Shown here: positions 24,984 through 33,967 of the stretch, piece by piece
Numbering within the stretch: position 1 is the stretch's first letter
Layout of the letters: every line of letters starts with the position of its first letter
Assembly: GCA_029242295.1 (NCBI GenBank)
Contig: JAQWUF010000199.1
Location: 1 to 42,838, forward strand
From: UBA2040 sp002332715
Lineage (GTDB): Bacteria; Bacteroidota; Bacteroidia; Flavobacteriales_D; Crocinitomicaceae
Direction: 5' to 3'
Length of the DNA stretch: 42,838 bases
The notes under the pieces: model-generated
Database searches by the model: none
Seen by the model: the letters and a program-made list of their open reading frames with translations, nothing else
Told to the model about the DNA's origin: nothing
Position numbers and translations under genes: made by a program

Positions 24984-26882
24984 TTAGTTAGGCGCGTCAA
25001 TCCAGTCGCCGTGCTCGCGAATGAGATCAATCAACGCATCAACTGCTTCAGCTTCTGCAATGTTTTTTCGTACTACTGTTTTTTCTTTATAGAGATTAAT
25101 TTTTCCAGGACCGGTTCCAACATATCCATAATCTGCATCTGCCATTTCTCCAGGACCATTTACGATGCATCCCATAATTCCAATTTTCAATCCTTTCAAA
25201 TGAGAAGTTCGTTGACGAATTTTTCCAGTTGTTTCTTGAAGGTCAAATAAAGTTCGTCCACAGGAAGGACAAGAAATATATTCCGTTTTTGAAATTCGAG
25301 TTCGCGTGGCTTGTAAAATTCCGAATGAGGTGGAATTGATTGTGCGAAGTGGTTGAGGAGAATTGATCCAAATGCCATCACCGTATCCATCAATTAATAT
25401 ACTTCCTGCATCGCTTGACGAATGAAGTTGAAAAGTTTCTTCGTCCAGTTCAGCATATGTGTATTTCAAAATGAAAGGGTTATTTATCCCTAAATTGTTC
25501 AGTTCATATATGACTTTGCGAAATACTTGTGTTTTATTTTCAAATGCAGTTTCAACAACCAAAATGGCATTTGGGTGATTTGAGATTTCTTTTGTTACCT
25601 TAAATTCCCCTTTTGGACAATAAAAAAAAGGTTGATTTATTGTGATCAATTCGGTTGACAACGGATAATACCCGGATTTTCCTTCATATTCTATTAACCA
25701 CAAGTCGTAATCGACAACAATTCCAATTGTTCCAGGCGTTTCAAATGCTAATTTATTGGAACCAATGTACACATAATCAGCAGCTTGGTCCATTATGTTC
25801 CATTTATCTAATTCAATGGAATAGGTATAACCGAAACCAAAGAAATTGGCTGGTTTAATATCTGTTTTATCGCTTAAATTGGCTATTACCACCGGAACGT
25901 GACCATGACCGATATTGCTTATTACCGCCGATTCTGAGCGAACATGGTCAAATGGAGAATGAGGCAAAGTGTCGTATCCTGTAATTTCGAGTATGTTGGT
26001 TTGATTATTATATTTCTCAACTAATTTTCGTGCGACTGGAATTTCAAATTCAGGCTCTTCTGTTAATGAAACACGAACAGTATCGCCGATTCCGTCTTCC
26101 AACAAAGCGCCTATCCCCACGGCGGATTTTATTCTTCCATCTTCACCGTCGCCAGCTTCTGTTACACCAAGATGCAAAGGGTAGCAATGACCATTTTGAA
26201 GCATTTTTGCACACAACAGTCTGTAAGCCTGAACCATAACAATGGTATTACTTGCCTTCATGGAAACTACAATTTCGCGATAGTCGTTTTTTTCACAAAT
26301 TCGTATGAATTCTAAGGCAGACTCAACCATTCCTTCTGGCGTGTCACCATATCTCGATAAAATACGATCAGAAAGGGAACCATGGTTGGTGCCAATGCGC
26401 ATAGCAGCTCCTTTTTCTTTGCATAGGAGCACAAGCGGCGTGAATTTTTCTTCAATTCTATGTAATTCAGCTAGATAGCTTTCGTCTGTGTATTCGTGTT
26501 CTTCAAACTTTTTCTTGTCGGCATAGTTTCCTGGGTTAACGCGAACCTTGGCTACAATCCCTGCCGCAACTTCCGCTGCATTTGGCGTAAAATGAATATC
26601 TGCAACAATTGGCGTGTCATAACCCAATGTTCTTAAACCCTCTTGAATAGGGGCAAGATTATAGGCTTCGTTCTTACTAGGTGCGGTAAGTCGAACCAAC
26701 TCGCACCCAGCATCTATCATCCGTACGGACTGCTCTATGGACTTTTGCGTATCCATAGTATCCGTAGTTGTCATGGATTGAAGTCGAATTGGGTTTTTAC
26801 CGCCGAAACCAGCAGAGCCAACATAGACTTCTAATGTCTTTAGCCTACTGCGATTGAATGGGTCATTGCAATATTTTTTCAT
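24984..26882 (-). CDS. ispG: 4-hydroxy-3-methylbut-2-en-1-yl diphosphate synthase, long three-domain form
   Basis: A 632-residue iron-sulfur enzyme of the MEP isoprenoid pathway that converts MEcPP to HMBPP. The N-terminal TIM-barrel domain shows IRLQSMTTTDTMDTQKSIEQ, ADIHFTPNAAEVAA and VRVNPGNYAD. A large insert of about 250 residues (roughly 275-520) separates it from the Fe-S domain, as in the plant and Bacteroidota long form. The C-terminal [4Fe-4S] ligands are the CPSCG pair (about 535-538) and the Cys of IMGCIVNGPGEMADAD (about 570). The Glu of NGPGE is the conserved cluster-side residue. A promoter-like TAACTTTG lies upstream. It is divergent from the desaturase gene and converges on mnmG. 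Confidence 0.95.
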   Translation of the reverse strand: MKKYCNDPFNRSRLKTLEVYVGSAGFGGKNPIRLQSMTTTDTMDTQKSIEQSVRMIDAGCELVRLTAPSKNEAYNLAPIQEGLRTLGYDTPIVADIHFTPNAAEVAAGIVAKVRVNPGNYADKKKFEEHEYTDESYLAELHRIEEKFTPLVLLCKEKGAAMRIGTNHGSLSDRILSRYGDTPEGMVESALEFIRICEKNDYREIVVSMKASNTIVMVQAYRLLCAKMLQNGHCYPLHLGVTEAGDGEDGRIKSAVGIGALLEDGIGDTVRVSLTEEPEFEIPVARKLVEKYNNQTNILEITGYDTLPHSPFDHVRSESAVISNIGHGHVPVVIANLSDKTDIKPANFFGFGYTYSIELDKWNIMDQAADYVYIGSNKLAFETPGTIGIVVDYDLWLIEYEGKSGYYPLSTELITINQPFFYCPKGEFKVTKEISNHPNAILVVETAFENKTQVFRKVIYELNNLGINNPFILKYTYAELDEETFQLHSSSDAGSILIDGYGDGIWINSPQPLRTINSTSFGILQATRTRISKTEYISCPSCGRTLFDLQETTGKIRQRTSHLKGLKIGIMGCIVNGPGEMADADYGYVGTGPGKINLYKEKTVVRKNIAEAEAVDALIDLIREHGDWIDAPN

Positions 26883-26925
26883 TCTTTTTATAACATTATT
26901 GAGTTTTGATTGTATAATACATGAG

Positions 26926-26933
26926 CAAAGTTA
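26926..26933 (-). promoter_or_regulatory. Putative -7 box upstream of ispG
   Basis: TAACTTTG on the minus strand, 43 bases upstream of the ATG at 26882. No TTG partner at 17-23 bases is evident. Confidence 0.35.
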
Positions 26934-26972
26934 CATTATGCGCCTTTAAGAAAGCAGTATAATTGTTAATAA

Positions 26973-27006
26973 TTGCAGGAATTATAAGTTAAATGAATTA
27001 TCTTTG
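26973..27006 (+). promoter_or_regulatory. Putative promoter of the desaturase gene
   Basis: TTG (26973-26975) and TATCTTTG (26999-27006) are 23 bases apart. The box ends seven bases before the ATG at 27014, implying a very short leader. Confidence 0.35.
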
Positions 27007-27013
27007 AAGCCGT

Positions 27014-28135
27014 ATGAGCACAGAAAAACTACAATATTCGGATATTAAATTCTCCGACAAACATAACGAAGAGTTTTATAAAGTTTTGAGAAACAGGGTT
27101 ATGGGTTATTTTAAAACGAGTGGAAAATCTCGGTTTGGTAACGCTCACATGGTTATTAAGACCATTTTCATGTTTGGAATTTACTTTATTCCTTTCGCAT
27201 TGTTGTTAACAGTTGTAACTAATCCGTTTTTGGCTTTTGGGCTCTGGTGTCTGATGGGATTCGGAATGGCAGGAATAGGACTTTCTGTTATGCACGACGC
27301 AAATCATGGTGCGTATTCTAAAAATCAAAACGTGAATAAATGGGTAGGATATATTATTCACGCTATTGGTGGAAGCGATATCACCTGGAGAATTCAACAT
27401 AATGTATTGCATCATACCTTTACAAATATAGATGGAATGGATGAAGACATCGATCCAGGAAAATCAATGCGTTTTTCGCCACATGCGCCGCGTTTGAAAG
27501 GACACAGATTTCAACATATTTATGCTTGGTTTTTATATGGATTAATGACAGTTATGTGGTTTACAAACAAAGACATTAAACAAGTGAACCGATATCACAA
27601 AATGGACCTTTTGAAAACCCAAGGGATTTCATACCGCAAGGCTTTAGCAGGAATCATTTTGTCGAAAACACTATACGTTGCTGGCTTATTGGGATTATCG
27701 TTATGGTTGAGTCCTGTATCTTGGTATTTTTCCCTAATAGGGTTTTTCGTTATGCATTTTATTGCAGGGTTTTGGTTAGGAATTATCTTTCAACCGGCGC
27801 ACTGTGTTCCTTCAAGTAATTATCCTCGCCCAGATGCTTCTGGAAACATCGAGGCGGATTGGGCGGTGAGTCAATTGTATAACACGGCAAACTTTGCTCC
27901 CGAAGCTCGGTTTTTCACTTGGTATGTTGGCGGTTTGAATTATCAGGTAGAACATCACTTGTTTCCAAACATTTGCCATGTCCATTATCGGCAAATTTCC
28001 AAGATTGTTCGCGAAACAGCAGCGGAATATAAATTACCGTACAATAGTTTTAAAACGTTTGGAATGGCTTTAAAAGAGCATGGCAAGATGCTGTATAATT
28101 TGGGTCACTACGATAACGCGCCCGGCCTGCACTAA
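27014..28135 (+). CDS. Membrane fatty acid desaturase (acyl-lipid/linoleoyl-CoA type)
   Basis: A 373-residue integral-membrane di-iron desaturase that would introduce double bonds into acyl chains, for membrane fluidity. All three His boxes are present: HDANHGAYS (about residue 94), HNVLHHTFTN (about 130) and QVEHHLFPNICHVHY (about 311). The QxxHH form of the third box is typical of front-end or linoleoyl-CoA-type desaturases, but there is no fused cytochrome b5 domain. Hydrophobic pairs lie near 47-85 and 208-260. The downstream yjbR-like gene begins three bases after the stop, so they are likely co-transcribed. The regiospecificity cannot be read from sequence. Confidence 0.92.
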   Translation: MSTEKLQYSDIKFSDKHNEEFYKVLRNRVMGYFKTSGKSRFGNAHMVIKTIFMFGIYFIPFALLLTVVTNPFLAFGLWCLMGFGMAGIGLSVMHDANHGAYSKNQNVNKWVGYIIHAIGGSDITWRIQHNVLHHTFTNIDGMDEDIDPGKSMRFSPHAPRLKGHRFQHIYAWFLYGLMTVMWFTNKDIKQVNRYHKMDLLKTQGISYRKALAGIILSKTLYVAGLLGLSLWLSPVSWYFSLIGFFVMHFIAGFWLGIIFQPAHCVPSSNYPRPDASGNIEADWAVSQLYNTANFAPEARFFTWYVGGLNYQVEHHLFPNICHVHYRQISKIVRETAAEYKLPYNSFKTFGMALKEHGKMLYNLGHYDNAPGLH

Positions 28136-28137
28136 TC

Positions 28138-28488
28138 ATGACCTTAGAAGAGTTCAGAACACACTGTTTATTAAAAGCATATACTTCAGAGCAGTTACCT
28201 TTTGACTCTAAAACACTTGTGTTCAAAGTAGGCAGTAAAATGTTTGCGCTTGTTGATATTGACGCCGCTAAATCGGTCAATTTAAAATGCGATCCGGAAC
28301 GAGCAATAGAATTGCGAGAATCTTTTCTCGAAATACAGCCTGGTTATCACATGAGTAAAGTGCACTGGAACACCGTCTCTTTAAACGAATCCCTAGAAGA
28401 TGAAATGATTTTTGAACTAATTGATCATTCTTATGATTTGGTAGTCAATAGTCTAACGAAAAAAGAAAAGGCATCCCTTGAGAGTTGA
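28138..28488 (+). CDS. MmcQ/YjbR family protein
   Basis: A 116-residue cytoplasmic protein of the YjbR/MmcQ family, a small double-wing-like fold often annotated as DNA-binding, with no established function. Typical features are the N-terminal LEEFRTHCLLKAYTSEQLPFD, FKVGSKMFALVDID, NLKCDPERAIELRESF and the final GYHMSKVHWNTVSL...IDHSYDLVVNSL. It begins three bases after the desaturase and overlaps the next gene by 11 bases, so the three form one transcription unit. Confidence 0.88.
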   Translation: MTLEEFRTHCLLKAYTSEQLPFDSKTLVFKVGSKMFALVDIDAAKSVNLKCDPERAIELRESFLEIQPGYHMSKVHWNTVSLNESLEDEMIFELIDHSYDLVVNSLTKKEKASLES

Positions 28489-28849
28489 TAAATATTTGTG
28501 GTGCGTGCGTCTGGCTAAAACGCGCTCTATTTCTACCGAATGGATTAAGAAAGGTAGGGTGCGTATTGATGGTGAACAAATAAAACCTTCCAGAAACATT
28601 AAACTAAACGAAGTCATCCAAATTACAAGAAATGCAGCTCAGTTTTCATTTAAGGTTGTAGGTTTTGTAGAAAGAAGAGTGGGAGCAGCTATTGTAAAGG
28701 ATCTAATCCACGACATAACACCTATAGAAGAGCTTGAGAAGCACAAAGCTTATTTAGCTGCACAATCTGTGTATAGAAAATTTAGTGAAGGGAAACCGAA
28801 CAAAAAGGACAGAAGAGACCTGGATGATTTCCTCGAGAATTGGGAGTGA
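28478..28849 (+). CDS. RNA-binding S4-domain protein, Hsp15-like, TTG start
   Basis: A 123-residue S4-domain protein resembling heat-shock protein Hsp15 (HslR), which binds 50S subunits carrying stalled nascent chains. The S4 fold is clear: MRVDKYLWCVRLAKTRSISTEWIKKGRVRIDG, then KPSRNIKLNEVIQI. A basic tail follows (FSEGKPNKKDRRDLDDF). Translation must start at TTG 28478: the nearest upstream in-frame codons lead to a TAA at 28454 without any ATG or GTG, and the S4 motif begins immediately after the TTG. The start lies 11 bases inside the preceding gene, so it is probably reached by translational coupling. Confidence 0.87.
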   Translation: MRVDKYLWCVRLAKTRSISTEWIKKGRVRIDGEQIKPSRNIKLNEVIQITRNAAQFSFKVVGFVERRVGAAIVKDLIHDITPIEELEKHKAYLAAQSVYRKFSEGKPNKKDRRDLDDFLENWE

Positions 28850-29124
28850 TTCATGGCAAAGGCGACAAGTACACCTCAATCTATATGAAGATATAGCAAA
28901 GCATTATTCGTTGTTCGCCTTTTCCAATCACCTACCCATTTGCGCGCTTCAAGCTAAAGCAAAAGTCGCATCTTTCGCTGTTTTCTGGTTACTATAATCG
29001 ATTTTCTATTCCACATCCAACCTGAACCTAGGCATCTCGCTTTTATTGTTTTCTTCGAATATGTTTGTTTTATCAAATCTTCTTTTCTGATAATCCAATA
29101 CCATTCATGAAATTTTAACACAAA
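28850..29124. other. Gene-free stretch (ends at a terminator)
   Basis: The 324 bases between the S4 gene and the next CDS hold no credible gene. Short open frames on both strands lack conserved composition, a recognisable family or a good start. An ATG at 28853 gives only 11 codons. The right end is the hairpin at 29125-29154. Confidence 0.5.
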
Positions 29125-29154
29125 AAAAATGCTCTGATTATTCAGAGCATTTTT
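29125..29154. terminator. Hairpin terminator of the receptor/hydrolase operon
   Basis: ATGCTCTGA-TTAT-TCAGAGCAT stem-loop flanked by A and T runs, 19 bases after the stop of the minus-strand T9SS hydrolase-fold gene. The runs on both sides also allow termination of the S4-gene transcript. Confidence 0.85.
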
Positions 29155-29173
29155 CAATTGATTAATTTAAATA

Positions 29174-30766
29174 CTATTGAATTACTATTTTCTTTGTAAT
29201 ATTCTGAGAATCTAGCTCAACGGTACAATGATAAATACCAGGCTTTAAATTTAGGTTATTCAATTCTATAGAATTTTGATCTATTTTTTTGAGTGAATAA
29301 ACCTCTGTGCCATTCATAGCGTATATGTTTACAGAAAGAATTAATTCATTCTTTACTGCTATGCTTAGGCTGTTTGACGTTGGATTTGGATAAAGCTTGA
29401 GCGTGGTTGCAGTTTCAAACTCTTCCATACCATTCAGACCATCAAGGTTTGTAGCTCTAACAATTCTTCTACAGAAATAACCTAATGTGGAATCAATGTA
29501 GGCACTTGATTTTACTGGTCCCATGTTTGGGTTTGTAAGTAATCCGTCAGCTGCAATTTGAGTTCCTGTTCCAGGAGCAAAGCCTAATTGTTGTGCAACA
29601 CCTTCAACAAAAGTAGCATTCCAAAGGTCCCATGGAGCCGATTCTCCCGGATTACCTGTTAGATATGGAAATACATTGTCAACAGGCGCCCCTATTATAG
29701 TCCCCTGAAAATCAGCCGTGCCAGTTGCCAGTCCAGATGCTGCTTGTGCAGCTATAGTATAAGGATCATTTCCCGCATTTACAGGAGCTAAAACATCATT
29801 ATTTCCGAGCAGATTTGCTTTTGCCATGACATCATAAGAACCACTAATTTCTGTTGTTATTAAACCTGCAGAGGGAACCGAAACGTTACCTGAAGTATAT
29901 ATGGCAACGGGATCAGTTGGACAATGAACAGCACACATTGGAACTTCACCAGCTTCTAACCAGCTCAAATCTCCCATTCCACCGCCCATACTGCACACCA
30001 TATGAACATCGTTAGAATAACCAGGAGTATTTACCATGTTAAATAATCCTCCGTATCCGTCCCAATCTCCTATCTCAGTCGTATCTATAAGAGCTGTTGT
30101 AATTCCCGTTACAGGGTCAACACTTAAAAATTTAGGAAGTGTAATCTCTGCATATTTATCAACTGTTGCATAACCCAAGGCTACCCATCCGCCAGAACCT
30201 TGTCCAGAGAGAATAATTCTAGATGTATCAATTCCATATGTGTTCCCATTATTTTCATAATCTTGTCTGAAAAAACGAACTGCACTTTTAGTGTCTTGAA
30301 TTGCACGGTAAACAGCTTTCATTAAACTAGCTCCTTTCTCCGCTTGAGTTGCAGCAGCAGGGTTCCAGCCTAATCTATATTCAAGGTTTGCCACCACATA
30401 ACCACGCTTTGCATAACTTTGACAAATTGCTGTTGTTGCTAAATCTTGACGCATACCAGTAGGGTTTCCGTTGTATATAATCGGCGCGAAAGTTCCTGTA
30501 TGTAGAACAATAACTAGCGGTCTTTCCGTTTCCGTATCTCCATCTGGCTGGTATAAATCAAATTCTAATGCCGCAACACCATTTGTACCAGTTGGAATAT
30601 AAGGAACCCCCTGACTTGCGCCTATGACAGACAAGTTTGTGCCGTAAACGATATTAGCGTCTACTGTGAAATCCGTAAAAACCTCGTCGACATATCTTTG
30701 ATTCTGAGCATGAGAGATTCCAAGAATAGCCACGCAACTTAAAAAAGTAAAAATAATTTTTTTCAT
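29174..30766 (-). CDS. Secreted alpha/beta-hydrolase-fold protein with T9SS sorting domain
   Basis: A 530-residue exported protein: signal peptide 1-20, alpha/beta-hydrolase fold about 60-435, and a type A T9SS C-terminal domain (about 455-530, LYPNPTSNSLSIAVKNE to KKIVIQ). Family marks are LVIVLHTGTF (oxyanion region), NLEYRLGW, TKSAVRFFRQDYENNG and the nucleophile elbow GQGSGG with Ser191. The segment CAVHCPTDPVAIY (278-290) fits the acid-loop motif with Asp285. No His occurs between 281 and the sorting domain, so the expected catalytic His is absent. It may be an inactive binder or use another residue. It lies 52 bases downstream of the TonB-dependent receptor and is likely co-transcribed. 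Confidence 0.87.
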   Translation of the reverse strand: MKKIIFTFLSCVAILGISHAQNQRYVDEVFTDFTVDANIVYGTNLSVIGASQGVPYIPTGTNGVAALEFDLYQPDGDTETERPLVIVLHTGTFAPIIYNGNPTGMRQDLATTAICQSYAKRGYVVANLEYRLGWNPAAATQAEKGASLMKAVYRAIQDTKSAVRFFRQDYENNGNTYGIDTSRIILSGQGSGGWVALGYATVDKYAEITLPKFLSVDPVTGITTALIDTTEIGDWDGYGGLFNMVNTPGYSNDVHMVCSMGGGMGDLSWLEAGEVPMCAVHCPTDPVAIYTSGNVSVPSAGLITTEISGSYDVMAKANLLGNNDVLAPVNAGNDPYTIAAQAASGLATGTADFQGTIIGAPVDNVFPYLTGNPGESAPWDLWNATFVEGVAQQLGFAPGTGTQIAADGLLTNPNMGPVKSSAYIDSTLGYFCRRIVRATNLDGLNGMEEFETATTLKLYPNPTSNSLSIAVKNELILSVNIYAMNGTEVYSLKKIDQNSIELNNLNLKPGIYHCTVELDSQNITKKIVIQ

Positions 30767-30818
30767 GTTATTTGTATTTGAGTTGCCCTAAATTTAAAGA
30801 ATATTCTGTAAAATGTAT

Positions 30819-33674
30819 CTATTTATCTTTTTTATCTTTCCAATCAAAGGATAAAGTGGTGTAAATCATTCTCCCAATAAACGGACCCCCGTATACTTGT
30901 AGGGCTTTCTTGTTGAGTAAATTAGACGCTCCTATTTTGATCGTAAGGTTCGCTTTTTCTATCTTTTTATTAATCTGAGCGTCGAGAAGGCCATATGAAG
31001 GAACACTACCTGTAAATTGAGGGGATCCTTCATAAATAAACCCTTCTATCCATTTGTAATTCACATTAAATCCAAATCCTTTCACGCGCTTAACACTAAA
31101 ATCTCTACCTCTAAATCCTATATTAAACTTATGCTCTGGAGTATTATAAGACGGAATTATAGGATCGCTGGATTCCTTATTCAGAACATTCCATGAATAA
31201 TTTCCGTTGATTGCATAATGATCACCAAGAGAATAGTTCAAGCCAATAGTTGCTCCCTGAGTAGTGATGTTTTCTTTTGAATTTGTTGCCACACGGTACA
31301 CATCATTAATAGTTGGAGCCCCAAGAAGATTAAGGCTTATATCTGCCCCAGTAGTATAACCTATAAAGTTGGTGTAAAAATTAAAGTAATAATTCATGTC
31401 TAAATAAAGGTTGTCAAATAGCAACCCTCGATATCCCACTTCGAGTGACTTTACTTTTTCAGGCGCAATAGGGTCTAAATTAAAGTAGGATAAAGAATCT
31501 GGGTTTTCTGAATAAAAGTAACTAATTAAAGATTCAATAGTAACCAATGAGTCATAGCCACTGATGTTTCCTACAAGCTTTGCACGACCTACATTATAAT
31601 ACATATACTGATTTAATAGGGTTGGATTTCTTATAGCTGAAGTCACGGTGCCTCTGAGTGTATGTTTTTTGTTAGGCTGCCAAATAAATGAAGCAGCAGG
31701 TGATGGTAAAAAATCAAAATTTTGATTCTTATCAAGACGCATTGTTGCTTTAAAAATGAGTTTTTCCTTAAAAAAACGCTTTTCAAGACCTGCGTATACC
31801 CCAAATTCTTTGTTAATAATTCTGACACCCCCTGTATCACTAAATAAAGCACCCTGAGATTTAGGCGTATATATTCGTCCGTTTGTACCTAATGTAAATT
31901 TGGCAAATTTTGTATCAAATATCTTTTCCGCGTGAACATGGTAAAGTGCCGACTTGTCTTGTATTCTAGAGCCACCATCTAAGAAAGAAGTCTTACTAGT
32001 AATTTCTGAAAGTAAAGAATTAAACCGGGGGGTGCCTGGCTCAAAATAATCCTTACCTCCGTCGTAATTTTCAAATGCTTCATTGGCGAATGCTTCAGCC
32101 TCATCATGCCAAGCTGATATTAAGCCAGGATTAGCAGCGACAACAGAATCAACGGCTCCAATATTAAATATTGTACCTAGCTGTGGGACCCATTGTACAT
32201 TAGGGTCTAAAGCACGTACCTGATCTGTAACATTTTCTGTCCAATAGTCTCTATAACGCTTGTCCCAATCAGAATCGTTAGACGCAGCGTCTTGCATTAA
32301 AAAAGCAGTTAGTACTGCGTCATAAGAATTACCAGCATCTTCATTTGTTGCATAAGCACGGATAAAAAAATCATCTTTTTTTCTAAGTTCTAAACGATTT
32401 TGAAAAAACACAATATCTTTTAAAGAAAACCTATTATCCCCTTGATATACCGTGGTTCCTGTTCCTAAATTAGAAGCATAAATAAACTCAATATCTTTAG
32501 TAAATAAATAATGAAAAGCGGCTGATGCCTTTAAATTTTTTGTGTCGTAATCTACAATGTCTTTTTCCCAGTAACCCGTTCTATGCCAGCGCCCCAGTCC
32601 GGGAGATTGTATCCGAGAATTTATATCTGTGGCGTTATTAATGCTTGGAGATAAGTTTTCGTCTCCATATCGATTTACCGCATCATAGCCGCCAATATTA
32701 TTTTGGTCAGTGTCAAGCCCCTCTACAGAATTTGCATTATCAGCAACCCAATCATCGGCAGATAAGTAAGAGAAATTGAACTTAAATGCGAACTTGTCTT
32801 CACCTTCTTTATTTTGAAAAGCTTTCGCATAACGAACAGCATATTCATTTAAAAATCTTTCTCCTCCTTTCACGGAAGCGCTAAATCCTTGAAATTTAAA
32901 GGGGCTTTTGGTATGCATACTAATAACGCCATTAAATGCATTTGGCCCATAAAAAGCCGAGCTAGCGCCGGAAACAACTTCGACCATCATCAAATCTAGC
33001 TCTGAAGCTCCTAAAAAGTTCCCTAAGGCAAAATTTAATCCTGGGGACGCATTGTCAACACCATCTATAATCTGTAAAGTTCTTACTGGAGAAGTACTAT
33101 TGAAACCCCTGGTATTTATGACTTTAAATCCTAAACTTGCTGATGTTAAATCAACGCCTTTCATATGGCTTAATCCTTCATAGAAATCAGTTGACGGCGT
33201 TTCTTGAATCTCTGAAAGAGACATCGTTTCTATGGAAAGTGCAGATTCTTTTTCTCTATCACTTGCAAAAACTCTTACATTTACTTCACCCAGATTCAAG
33301 GTGGAGCTTTTTAGCCGTATTAATAATTCGTTAGATACAGACGTTACCTGAGTGACAAGTTCTTCATACCCGTAATAGGATGTAATCAGTTCAATAGGCA
33401 ATGTTTGATCGATTGTTATTGTGAAGAAACCTTTTTCATCCGAAATTGCGCCAAGGTTAAGACCCTTGACTTTAATTTTGGCATACTCAATTGGCATTTC
33501 ACTATAATCATCTACTACTCTTCCTGATATGGTGACTTGGTCGAATAAAACCCTGTTATTTGATGCAATTGGGTTCATTGCATTCAAGCTGTTTAAACCT
33601 GTTTTTTGCGTTGCTATCTGAGCATTAGATAGCATAGACAAAATTAGACAGGATAGTAATATTGAATGTTTCAT
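30819..33674 (-). CDS. TonB-dependent outer-membrane receptor
   Basis: A 951-residue outer-membrane receptor for TonB-driven uptake. Signal peptide 1-18 (ending LSNA). A carboxypeptidase-regulatory-like beta-sandwich lies at about 46-130 (ISGRVVDDYSEMPIEYAKIKVKG). The plug domain (about 145-260) includes GLSHMKGVDL, NTRGFNSTSPVRTLQIIDG and VEVVSGASSAFYGPNAFNGVI, and the rest is a 22-strand-type barrel ending in a Phe/Trp-rich strand (IYTTLSFDW). There is no SusD partner and no ligand can be inferred. It precedes the T9SS hydrolase-fold gene in the same direction. Confidence 0.92.
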   Translation of the reverse strand: MKHSILLSCLILSMLSNAQIATQKTGLNSLNAMNPIASNNRVLFDQVTISGRVVDDYSEMPIEYAKIKVKGLNLGAISDEKGFFTITIDQTLPIELITSYYGYEELVTQVTSVSNELLIRLKSSTLNLGEVNVRVFASDREKESALSIETMSLSEIQETPSTDFYEGLSHMKGVDLTSASLGFKVINTRGFNSTSPVRTLQIIDGVDNASPGLNFALGNFLGASELDLMMVEVVSGASSAFYGPNAFNGVISMHTKSPFKFQGFSASVKGGERFLNEYAVRYAKAFQNKEGEDKFAFKFNFSYLSADDWVADNANSVEGLDTDQNNIGGYDAVNRYGDENLSPSINNATDINSRIQSPGLGRWHRTGYWEKDIVDYDTKNLKASAAFHYLFTKDIEFIYASNLGTGTTVYQGDNRFSLKDIVFFQNRLELRKKDDFFIRAYATNEDAGNSYDAVLTAFLMQDAASNDSDWDKRYRDYWTENVTDQVRALDPNVQWVPQLGTIFNIGAVDSVVAANPGLISAWHDEAEAFANEAFENYDGGKDYFEPGTPRFNSLLSEITSKTSFLDGGSRIQDKSALYHVHAEKIFDTKFAKFTLGTNGRIYTPKSQGALFSDTGGVRIINKEFGVYAGLEKRFFKEKLIFKATMRLDKNQNFDFLPSPAASFIWQPNKKHTLRGTVTSAIRNPTLLNQYMYYNVGRAKLVGNISGYDSLVTIESLISYFYSENPDSLSYFNLDPIAPEKVKSLEVGYRGLLFDNLYLDMNYYFNFYTNFIGYTTGADISLNLLGAPTINDVYRVATNSKENITTQGATIGLNYSLGDHYAINGNYSWNVLNKESSDPIIPSYNTPEHKFNIGFRGRDFSVKRVKGFGFNVNYKWIEGFIYEGSPQFTGSVPSYGLLDAQINKKIEKANLTIKIGASNLLNKKALQVYGGPFIGRMIYTTLSFDWKDKKDK

Positions 33675-33912
33675 ATGTTTTTCTTTACGATTTCGCTAAA
33701 ATACTGAAAAACTCTAAGCTAGGTTTGGTTTCTATATTCGAGCTTTTGGTAGGCTTTACTTTTTAGATTATTAAAAAACAGTTTATTAATCGAATATCAC
33801 CTTTTTTCTATCGAACCGTCTGAATACTGATAGATCAAAACAACCCCTTTTTTTAATTCTGTTTGACTGTCTAATTTGTTCAGAATAGAAGCTTCACTTT
33901 TAGCTAAAAGTA

Positions 33913-33944
33913 AAAAGGTCTCGGCAATATTGCCGAGACCTTTT
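33913..33944. terminator. Hairpin terminator after the PA-domain gene
   Basis: A perfect 32-bp palindrome centred at 33928/33929 (core GGTCTCGGCAAT/ATTGCCGAGACC), with A4 and T4 ends, starting 24 bases after the minus-strand stop at 33968. Position and T-run mark a terminator. The remaining bases of the 33675-33967 gap (33675-33912) show nothing else clear. Confidence 0.82.
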
Positions 33945-33967
33945 GTTTCATTGTAAGAAATGTATTC

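Noticed and set aside
28785..29157. Two overlapping short open frames on opposite strands after the S4 gene
   Set aside because: One begins inside the S4 gene in another frame and the other covers a terminator; neither resembles a protein family.
33913..33944. Perfect 32-bp palindrome considered as a centromere or operator site
   Set aside because: It lies just after a stop codon, has A and T runs at its ends and no resemblance to parS, so it was called a terminator.
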